Part shown: positions 1 through 5,124 of the stretch, one piece after another
Layout: every line of letters starts with the position of its first letter
Numbering within the stretch: position 1 is the stretch's first letter
NCBI GenBank assembly: GCA_013334845.1
Contig: JAAXWV010000112.1
Span: 1 to 5,124, forward strand
Source of the DNA: Candidatus Roizmanbacteria bacterium
GTDB taxonomy: Bacteria > Patescibacteriota > Microgenomatia > UBA1406 > GWC2-37-13
Reading direction: 5' to 3'
Length of the DNA stretch: 5,124 nt
Notes under the pieces: model-generated
Seen by the model: the letters and a program-made list of their open reading frames with translations, nothing else
Databases searched by the model: none
Told to the model about the DNA's origin: nothing
Program-made: the position numbers and the translations under genes

Positions 1-279
1 GGGGAGTTCGAGATGCATGAGTGAATCAATAGTTTGGTTTGTAGGATTTACGATATCAAGAAGCCTCTTATGGATTCTCATACCGAAGTGTTCTCTTGCG
101 TCTTTATCTGTGAACGGTGACTTATTAACTACATAAATCTCATTCTTTGTGGGCAAAGGCATTGGTCCAATAATCGACGCGCCGGTTTTAATGGCAGTAT
201 CAACTATTTTCTGGCACGTTTCATCAACTAATCGATGGTCGTATGCTTTTAATCGTATTCGGATTCTTCCTTTTGGCAT
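1..279 (-). CDS. rpsJ: 30S ribosomal protein S10 (NusE), 3' end missing
   Basis: S10 is a protein of the small-subunit head. In bacteria it also acts as NusE, pairing with NusB in transcription antitermination. The visible 93 residues read MPKGRIRIRLKAYDHRLVDE at the N-terminus and align colinearly with E. coli S10 as I recall it: RIRIRLKA-DHRL, then GP-PLPT, then KDARE, then H-RL-DIV-PT and a final L-L. Full S10 is about 100-105 residues, so roughly ten residues are lost beyond the left edge. The ATG at 279-277 is chosen because it matches the usual S10 N-terminus, although no Shine-Dalgarno sequence precedes it. An in-frame ATG at 306-304 would add nine residues and is less likely. The gene lies 69 bp downstream of tuf on the same strand with a terminator-like hairpin between, and I found no -10 box of its own. 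Residues 56-57 are F-T where E. coli has H-V. The family assignment is very secure. Confidence 0.97.
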   Translation of the reverse strand, partial: MPKGRIRIRLKAYDHRLVDETCQKIVDTAIKTGASIIGPMPLPTKNEIYVVNKSPFTDKDAREHFGMRIHKRLLDIVNPTNQTIDSLMHLELP

Positions 280-302
280 ATGTATATCTAAATAAGTAAA
301 AA

Positions 303-334
303 TCATACCGCCCTCTTTTGGGAGGGCGGTATGA
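303..334 (-). terminator. Intrinsic terminator or attenuator between tuf and rpsJ
   Basis: Positions 322-334 and 303-315 form a perfect 13-bp inverted repeat (TCATACCGCCCTC against GAGGGCGGTATGA) with a 6-nt loop. Read on the minus strand, the stem starts 14 nt after the tuf stop codon and is followed by ATTTTTACTTATTT, a five-T tract that continues T-rich. This is the layout of a rho-independent terminator for tuf. The plus-strand side has no T-tract, so the element is directional. Because rpsJ follows at once on the same strand without a visible promoter, partial read-through (attenuation) seems likelier than complete termination. Confidence 0.85.
304..315 (-). promoter_or_regulatory. Possible SD-like site and upstream start for rpsJ inside the terminator arm
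   Basis: The 3' arm of the hairpin reads GAGGGCGGTATG on the minus strand. GAGG (315-312) sits 5 nt before an ATG (306-304) that is in frame with rpsJ. Initiation there would give an S10 with the extra N-terminal residues MIFTYLDIH. Hairpin formation would bury both the GAGG and the ATG. Against this, S10 proteins normally begin where the ATG at 279 places the start, so the site may be coincidental. Confidence 0.25.
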
Positions 335-348
335 GGTTATTACAAGGG

Positions 349-1533
349 TTATTTCATAATCTTAGTAACTACACCTGCTCCTACTGTGTGACCGCCTTCG
401 CGAACAGCGAATTTAAGTCCCTCTTCAAGAGCAATAGGATAGATAAGCTTTGCAGTGATCTTAATACTATCGCCAGGCATAACCATCTCGACACCTTCTG
501 GTAAATTGAGTTCACCAGTCACGTCGGTAGTTCGGATATAGAACTGTGGACGATATCCTTTAAAGAACGGTGTGTGACGTCCTCCCTCTTCCTTGGTCAA
601 GACATAAATCTCGGCCTCAAATTCAGTGTGAGGAGTTACAGAACCTGGCTTTGCGATGACCTGTCCGCGTTCCACATCGGTCTTCTCAATACCTCTGAGA
701 AGAAGTCCGACGTTATCACCTGCTCGAGCCTCATCAAGAGTTTTTCTAAACATCTCAATTCCGGTGATAACAGTTTTTCGAGTGTCTTTGACACCAACGA
801 TTTCAACTTCTTCGTTAACTTTGAGGATGCCTCTTTCCACACGGCCGGTAACAACGGTTCCACGACCTGGAATGGTAAAGACGTCTTCGACAGGCATAAG
901 ATAAGGTTTATCAACCGGTCGAACTGGTTCAGGGATATATTCATCCACTGTATCCATAAGTTTTTGGATAGCTGCAACTGCTTCTGGATCGTCTTGAAGA
1001 GCCTTCATTGAGGATCCTCGGATAACAGGAACGGTGTCTCCTGGGTAATGATACTTGGTAAGCAGATCACGGACTTCCATTTCAACGAGGTCAATGAGCT
1101 CTGGATCTGAGACCATATCGCACTTATTGAGGTAAACGACAATTGCTGGTACGTTAACCTGATGTGCAAGGAGAATGTGTTCACGAGTTTGAGGCATAGG
1201 ACCATCGGGAGCAGATACGACGAGTATTGCACCGTCCATCTGAGCAGCACCAGTGATCATGTTCTTAATATAATCAGCATGTCCTGGAGCATCAATGTGA
1301 GCATAGTGTCTCTTATCAGTCTCATATTCAGAGTGGTGAATATTGATGGTTACTCCACGAGCTTTTTCCTCAGGAGCCTTATCAATTTCATCATATTTAA
1401 GGAATTTTGCCATTCCCTTTTTAGATAGTACGTAGTGAATAGCCGATGTGGTGGTGGTCTTTCCATGGTCTACGTGTCCAATGGTACCGATGTTTAAATG
1501 GGGTTTATTGCGTTGAAACGCTCCAGTTGCCAT
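349..1533 (-). CDS. tuf: Translation elongation factor Tu
   Basis: EF-Tu is the cytoplasmic GTPase that brings aminoacyl-tRNA to the ribosomal A site. The product is 394 residues, the normal length. The G domain shows GHVDHGKT (19-26, P-loop), RGVTIN (59-64, switch I with Thr62), DAPGH (81-85, switch II with catalytic His85), NKCD (136-139) and GSSMKAL (173-179). Domain 2 follows with GRGTVVTGRVERG (223-235). Domain 3 has GGRHTPFF (317-324), RTTDVTG (334-340) and GGHTVGAG (380-387). Two usual residues differ: DCPGH is DAPGH (Cys to Ala at 82), and GGRTVGAG is GGHTVGAG (His382). Positions I match to kirromycin-contact sites (Gln125, Tyr161, Ala376, Glu379) keep the common residues. The start at 1533 gives the typical N-terminus but has no Shine-Dalgarno. 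The gene has its own promoter and is followed by a hairpin and rpsJ. Identification is certain. Confidence 0.99.
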   Translation of the reverse strand: MATGAFQRNKPHLNIGTIGHVDHGKTTTTSAIHYVLSKKGMAKFLKYDEIDKAPEEKARGVTINIHHSEYETDKRHYAHIDAPGHADYIKNMITGAAQMDGAILVVSAPDGPMPQTREHILLAHQVNVPAIVVYLNKCDMVSDPELIDLVEMEVRDLLTKYHYPGDTVPVIRGSSMKALQDDPEAVAAIQKLMDTVDEYIPEPVRPVDKPYLMPVEDVFTIPGRGTVVTGRVERGILKVNEEVEIVGVKDTRKTVITGIEMFRKTLDEARAGDNVGLLLRGIEKTDVERGQVIAKPGSVTPHTEFEAEIYVLTKEEGGRHTPFFKGYRPQFYIRTTDVTGELNLPEGVEMVMPGDSIKITAKLIYPIALEEGLKFAVREGGHTVGAGVVTKIMK

Positions 1534-1566
1534 AGTGATGTTTTAGATAAATTATTAAAATGAGAA

Positions 1567-1595
1567 ATTATAAAAAAAATAGATATAAAAAGCAA
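1567..1595 (-). promoter_or_regulatory. Sigma-70-like promoter of tuf
   Basis: On the minus strand a -35-like TTGCTT (1595-1590) is followed by a 17-bp spacer, including a run of eight T, and a perfect TATAAT (1572-1567). Transcription would start near 1560, giving an AU-rich leader of about 27 nt without any GGAGG-like sequence before the ATG at 1533. Ideal spacing and a consensus -10 suit a highly expressed gene. This is the strongest promoter-like sequence I see in the window. Confidence 0.75.
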
Positions 1596-1601
1596 ATGTA
1601 G

Positions 1602-1630
1602 TTGAATTATTTTTTCGCTGACCTTATCAT
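1602..1630 (+). promoter_or_regulatory. Candidate promoter of the DUF1189-like gene
   Basis: TTGAAT (1602-1607) and TATCAT (1625-1630) are separated by 17 bp and match the sigma-70 consensus at four and five of six positions. Exactly 10 nt lie between the -10 box and the ATG at 1641, so a start 6-8 nt past the -10 would leave a leader of only 2-4 nt. The -35 box is 6 bp from the -35 of the divergent tuf promoter. The surrounding DNA is AT-rich, so a chance match is possible. Confidence 0.45.
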
Positions 1631-1640
1631 AATTCTAATC

Positions 1641-2426
1641 ATGCTAAAAGTCAAGCCCTTCTTAGGCTCTTTTGTTCAAAGTCTGTGGTATAAAAGTCGA
1701 CTATACCATACACTTCACAAGATTCCTCTTTCATTTTCTCTTTCTTATATCATTGTACTAAATACTATCGCTTATATGGTCTTTAGTATTTTCGTCCTGT
1801 TTTATGTTCAGCCTTTTCGTCGCCTTTCCACCTTCAATAAAAGAGTAAATACAGCAATTGAAGCGTTCCCCCGTGACCTCTCTATTCAGATTCACAACGG
1901 TCGAGCAAATGCTAATATTGACCAGCCATATTTAATGTGGCTCAATGTAACTAACAATCCCCTATTATTTTTTGTGGTCGATATAAAAGCTTCACCAGAG
2001 CGTATCCATGACTATAACTCGCTTACTCTCCTTACTGCCCGTTCACTAGTGATCAATAAGGAAGTGCTGACTTTTTCTCTTTACAAGCACGATATTGAAA
2101 TCCCATTGAAGGGCTACTCAGGTACGATAGATCTACCTTTTATGCTTTCAGTTGAAAATACACTCACCGCTTATTTTAAACTTGCCTCTCTTATTTTTCC
2201 GTTTCTCCTGTTTGTTTTTATTCCCTTCTCTCTTATAGTATACGAGACACTTATCGTAATTGGCGCTAGCTGCTTATTATATATACTATATGCCCTCGCT
2301 AAAAAAACACGTAACTTTACAGCTATTGTGCAGTTTTTTCTCCATGCTTCAACGGTTCCTCTCATTGTAGGGTACTCATTAATTTTATTGGCTATTTGGT
2401 TCTGTTCAACACTTTTTGCCCTCTAG
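1641..2426 (+). CDS. DUF1189-like multi-pass membrane protein of unknown function
   Basis: The 261-residue product is close to the roughly 260-residue size I recall for DUF1189 proteins, a membrane family of unknown function. A basic, likely cytoplasmic N-terminus (F-QSLWYKSRLY, 11-22) leads into a membrane segment at about 32-57. A soluble domain of about 120 residues (58-178) follows and contains FPRDLSIQIHNGRANANIDQPY, with the D-x-x-I-x-NG-x-x-N-x-x-x-P-Y pattern typical of the family, and then a VVDI strand. Further hydrophobic segments lie at about 180-199, 201-221 and 237-258. There is no catalytic motif, signal-peptidase site or lipobox. ATG 1641 is preferred over the in-frame TTG at 1602, which would add a short hydrophobic extension overlapping the presumed promoter. 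No Shine-Dalgarno is present. The gene is divergent from tuf and ends 22 bp before the helicase gene with no terminator between, so co-transcription is possible. The family assignment is from pattern memory only. Confidence 0.8.
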   Translation: MLKVKPFLGSFVQSLWYKSRLYHTLHKIPLSFSLSYIIVLNTIAYMVFSIFVLFYVQPFRRLSTFNKRVNTAIEAFPRDLSIQIHNGRANANIDQPYLMWLNVTNNPLLFFVVDIKASPERIHDYNSLTLLTARSLVINKEVLTFSLYKHDIEIPLKGYSGTIDLPFMLSVENTLTAYFKLASLIFPFLLFVFIPFSLIVYETLIVIGASCLLYILYALAKKTRNFTAIVQFFLHASTVPLIVGYSLILLAIWFCSTLFAL

Positions 2427-2432
2427 TCTCTG

Positions 2433-2438
2433 TATAAT
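2433..2438 (+). promoter_or_regulatory. Perfect -10 box just ahead of the helicase gene
   Basis: TATAAT lies in the 22-bp gap after the DUF1189-like stop codon and ends 10 nt before the ATG at 2449, the same distance as for the preceding gene. No good -35 is visible at 16-18 bp. The hexamer overlaps two other in-frame ATGs (2437 and 2440), which a transcript made from this promoter would not contain. That supports 2449 as the working start. Confidence 0.45.
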
Positions 2439-2448
2439 GATGGCCGTT

Positions 2449-5124
2449 ATGACTACCACTGTTTTAAGTTCGCTTAACGAAGAACAACAACAAGCCGTCA
2501 AACATCATGAAGGCCCGCTTCTCATAATCGCAGGTGCCGGCACCGGCAAAACGACGGTGATTGTCGAAAAAGTCAAACACCTCCTTGCTGAAAATCTCTG
2601 TAAGCCGCAGGAAATTCTCGCTCTCACCTTTACCGAAAAGGCGGCCACCGAGATGGAGGAACGAATTGACAGAGCGATGCCTTATGGTTATTTTCAAATG
2701 TGGGTAAGCACCTTTCATTCATTCGCTGACCGAATTCTTCGCGCAGAGATAAGTCATATAGGGCTCAGTCCGGAGTACAAACTACTAAGCACAGCCGAAT
2801 CGATACTTTTCTTTCAACGAAACCTATTCCAGTTTGAGCTTAGCTATTTTCGCCCGCTCGGGAATCCTCACAAATTTATCGAACATATGCTCCAACACTT
2901 TTCCCGACTCAAAGACGAAGATATTACACCTGAGCAGTACCTTGAATGGGCTTCAACTCTCCAACCCTCGGAAGAACTACTTGAGGAAGAAATTGACAAG
3001 TACCAGGAACTTGCCCACGCCTATATCACTTATGAAAAGCTAAAGATTGAAAATAGTTACATGGAGTTTGCCGACCTCATATATTATGTCCTCCAGCTTT
3101 TCCGAAAACGCCCATCGATTTTACAAAAATATCGCACTCAGTTCAAATACATTCTTGTTGATGAATTTCAGGATACGAATATTGCCCAGTATATTCTCAT
3201 TAAACTGCTCGCTCCCCCTGAACTTGCTCCGAATCTGACGGTAGTGGGCGATGATTCACAAGCTATCTATAAATTTCGCGGTGCCTCGATCTCGAACATT
3301 TTGACCTTTATGAAGGATTATGAACAGGCAGCCCAAATCACACTACGCCTTAATTATCGCTCATATCAGAGCATTCTTGATCTCTCGTATAAACTCATAC
3401 AAAATAATAATCCGGATACCCTCGAGTATACTCTCAAAATATCCAAAGAACTTACCGCAAGCCGGGGCGATCAAAAAACGACCTCGTTTCACTGGTTCTC
3501 TGATGGTGGTAAGGAAGCAGAATATGTCGCGGAGGAAATTATCCGGCTCCGAAAGGAGAAAGGATACGCGTTTTCTGACTTCGCATTACTCTTACGTGCC
3601 AATGGACACTCAACCCTTTTCCAAACCACCTTTTCCCGTTTCGGCATTCCGTTCCGATTTTTAGGTCCGGGTGTGCTTTTTAAGCAACCGGAGATTAAAG
3701 ACCTGCTTGCCTATCTCTACCTCCTCAATGATCTGGAAGATTCTCCCTCATTTTATCGAATTCTTACTATGTCTCTTTTTAAACTGCCCGGAGAAGACCT
3801 CAATCAATTACTTTCCTTTACGAAAAAAATATCACAACCGCTCTTCCATTCTTGTAAAATAGTTTGTTCATTTTTCGAGCCTGAATGGTTTAAAGAAGAG
3901 TATGAAATTTATCGCCCTTACCTTCCTCTTATCTCATCTGAGACTCGGGAGACTGTTAAAGGTATTGTGAAGACAGTCCAGGAACAACTCTCCCGTTCGC
4001 CTCATACTCCCCCTTCTCAGTTGATATATACTTTTTTGCAGGAGAGTGGTCTTCTTACCCAGATTCTCGAATATGCAACGACCAAGGAGGAAAAAATTGC
4101 CCTTAACATCTTAAAGTTTCTCAATAGACTAAAAACCTACGAACTGGATCACGAGGATACGAATATCAGGACGATCATTGAGTTTATCGATATGAATCTC
4201 AAAATGGGAGAATCACCTGCATCATCTGATACCGACGCTGCTGCGTATGATGCCGTAAATATTCTCACCGTTCACGCGTCAAAAGGACTTGAATTTCCCG
4301 TAGTATTCCTCGGAAATCTTATTAAAGGGCGCTTCCCATCTATCGAAAAGAGTGAACCGCTGCCTATTCCTCAGGATTTAATAAAGGAACTTTTGCCTGA
4401 AGGTGATTACCATTTGCAAGAAGAACGGCGACTTTTTTACGTTGCCATGACCCGCGCCAAAGATCTCCTTTACCTATCGGCTGCGGCCACATATACTGAC
4501 GGAAAACGAGAACATAAAATTTCTCCATTTGTGATTGAAGCCCTTGGCGAAAAAGTGGTAGCACAGCAACAAAATATTAAAAAGGAGGAAAAAACACAGA
4601 TCTCGCTTTTTGACCTTTTTAAACAGCCGGAGGAGATTATCGAAAAAAAAGCAAGCCGCATAAAATCATTTTCTTACTCGCAGTTAGAGTCATTCAAGAC
4701 ATGTCCTCTTCGCTATAAATATCAGTACATACTTAAGATTCCATCTCCCGCATCGCACAGTGCCTCATTTGGAGACTCCATACATATGACGCTTCAACAA
4801 TTCTATCTTGATTTTAATCTCGACGGCACGCTCGGACTCGATCATGCACTTCATATCTATGAGCGTAATTGGATTCCAATAGGCTATTCCAATACTGCCC
4901 ACGAGAAGAGGTCAAAGGAGGAAGGACATACCATGCTAAGGAAGTATTTTGAACAGTTGCACCGACCGGAAATCTCTATCCTCGGTGTGGAAAAGATATT
5001 TAAAATTAAAGTACATGATGATGTATATATTTCAGGAAAGATCGATCGCATCGATAAAAAAGGCCTGAATGAGGTCGAGATTATAGATTATAAAACAGGA
5101 AAGATGCCCGATGAAAACCTGGGA
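2449..5124 (+). CDS. UvrD/PcrA-like helicase with C-terminal PD-(D/E)XK nuclease, 3' end missing
   Basis: The reading frame is open for 892 residues to the right edge. It encodes a superfamily 1A ATP-dependent 3'-5' DNA helicase fused to a RecB/AddB-type nuclease, presumably for DNA-end processing or recombinational repair. Helicase motifs in order: Q motif LNEEQQQAV (9-17), Walker A AGAGTGKTT (28-36), Ia TFTEKAATEM (60-69), VSTFHSFADRIL (86-97), Walker B VDEFQDT (237-243), III VVGDDSQAIYKFRGA (265-279), IV LRLNYRS (299-305), FALLLRA (378-384), V TVHASKGLEF (607-616) and VI EERRLFYVAMTRAKD (658-672). After a charged linker (about 700-738) the nuclease begins with SYSQLESFKTCPLRYKY (742-758). 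It continues with FGDSIH (His779), Glu848, GKIDRID (Asp866) and EIIDYKTG (Asp880, Lys882), the metal-binding core. Cys752 matches the first cysteine of the Fe-S-stapled subgroup; the other three would lie beyond the window. Start 2449 places the Q motif as in UvrD; in-frame ATGs at 2437 and 2440 are alternatives. No Shine-Dalgarno is present. AddA, AdnA and AdnB are relatives, but orthology is undecided, so no symbol is given. Confidence 0.95.
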   Translation, partial: MTTTVLSSLNEEQQQAVKHHEGPLLIIAGAGTGKTTVIVEKVKHLLAENLCKPQEILALTFTEKAATEMEERIDRAMPYGYFQMWVSTFHSFADRILRAEISHIGLSPEYKLLSTAESILFFQRNLFQFELSYFRPLGNPHKFIEHMLQHFSRLKDEDITPEQYLEWASTLQPSEELLEEEIDKYQELAHAYITYEKLKIENSYMEFADLIYYVLQLFRKRPSILQKYRTQFKYILVDEFQDTNIAQYILIKLLAPPELAPNLTVVGDDSQAIYKFRGASISNILTFMKDYEQAAQITLRLNYRSYQSILDLSYKLIQNNNPDTLEYTLKISKELTASRGDQKTTSFHWFSDGGKEAEYVAEEIIRLRKEKGYAFSDFALLLRANGHSTLFQTTFSRFGIPFRFLGPGVLFKQPEIKDLLAYLYLLNDLEDSPSFYRILTMSLFKLPGEDLNQLLSFTKKISQPLFHSCKIVCSFFEPEWFKEEYEIYRPYLPLISSETRETVKGIVKTVQEQLSRSPHTPPSQLIYTFLQESGLLTQILEYATTKEEKIALNILKFLNRLKTYELDHEDTNIRTIIEFIDMNLKMGESPASSDTDAAAYDAVNILTVHASKGLEFPVVFLGNLIKGRFPSIEKSEPLPIPQDLIKELLPEGDYHLQEERRLFYVAMTRAKDLLYLSAAATYTDGKREHKISPFVIEALGEKVVAQQQNIKKEEKTQISLFDLFKQPEEIIEKKASRIKSFSYSQLESFKTCPLRYKYQYILKIPSPASHSASFGDSIHMTLQQFYLDFNLDGTLGLDHALHIYERNWIPIGYSNTAHEKRSKEEGHTMLRKYFEQLHRPEISILGVEKIFKIKVHDDVYISGKIDRIDKKGLNEVEIIDYKTGKMPDENLG

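Noticed and set aside
636..977. 113-codon minus-strand frame within tuf
   Set aside because: It is an out-of-frame reading of the EF-Tu coding sequence with low-complexity composition. The real frame is unmistakable.
574..1011. 145-codon plus-strand frame opposite tuf
   Set aside because: It is the antisense shadow of a highly conserved gene, with no promoter, start signal or recognisable protein features.
1602..1640. TTG at 1602 as the start of a longer (274-residue) form of the membrane protein
   Set aside because: It would add a short hydrophobic stretch not expected for the family, has no Shine-Dalgarno, and coincides with the presumed -35 box. ATG 1641 gives the normal family length.
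2437..2442. In-frame ATGs at 2437 and 2440 as helicase starts
   Set aside because: Both overlap or abut the TATAAT box and would lie upstream of a transcript made from it. ATG 2449 positions the Q motif as in UvrD. They remain possible if transcription comes from further upstream.
2533..2544. Perfect 12-bp palindrome GGTGCCGGCACC
   Set aside because: It encodes the Gly-Ala-Gly-Thr of the Walker A loop. GC-rich Gly/Ala/Thr codons make the symmetry by chance, and there is no adjacent regulatory context.
2464..2718. 84-codon minus-strand frame opposite the Walker A region
   Set aside because: It is an antisense shadow of conserved helicase motifs, without a start signal or similarity that I recognise.
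3320..3664. 114-codon plus-strand frame inside the helicase gene
   Set aside because: It overlaps helicase motifs IV to FALLLRA in another frame. The helicase frame is continuous and fully motif-supported, so there is no frameshift.
4582..4588. AAGGAGG in the charged linker of the helicase-nuclease
   Set aside because: No start codon lies at a usable distance downstream; it encodes Lys-Glu-Glu within a continuous reading frame.

Overview
The window looks like a chromosomal housekeeping locus of a bacterium with fairly AT-rich intergenic DNA and the standard genetic code. It holds four genes: two on the minus strand at the left, two on the plus strand at the right. The best guess is a member of the Patescibacteria (Candidate Phyla Radiation), perhaps a Microgenomates-type lineage. 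That guess rests on recalled resemblance of four things: the EF-Tu and S10 variants, the small DUF1189-like membrane protein, the single-chain UvrD helicase-nuclease, and the lack of Shine-Dalgarno sequences at the natural starts. No database search was possible, so the placement is tentative.

Left half, minus strand: tuf (EF-Tu, complete, 394 aa) is followed 69 bp downstream by rpsJ (ribosomal protein S10), whose last residues lie beyond the left edge. A perfect 13-bp hairpin with a short T-tract separates them and looks like an intrinsic terminator or attenuator. tuf has a strong sigma-70-like promoter (TTGCTT, 17 bp, TATAAT) and no gene ahead of it on its own strand. It therefore appears to head a tuf-rpsJ translation unit, not to end a classical rpsL-rpsG-fusA-tuf operon.

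Middle: a 107-bp AT-rich divergent region (1534-1640) carries the tuf promoter and a candidate promoter for the rightward gene, with their -35 boxes only 6 bp apart.

Right half, plus strand: a 261-residue multi-pass membrane protein resembling the DUF1189 family is followed after 22 bp by a large UvrD/PcrA-like superfamily 1 helicase. The helicase has all the canonical motifs and runs into a C-terminal RecB/AddB-like PD-(D/E)XK nuclease domain. It is open at the right edge (892 residues visible). It probably processes DNA ends or acts in recombination and repair. Both rightward genes have a -10-like hexamer ending exactly 10 nt before the ATG, which suggests nearly leaderless mRNAs.

No tRNA, rRNA, CRISPR array, insertion sequence or gene-free stretch above 300 bp was seen. 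I found no convincing new multi-gene system. The points of most interest are the helicase-nuclease fusion, the leaderless-type start geometry and the tuf/rpsJ hairpin.
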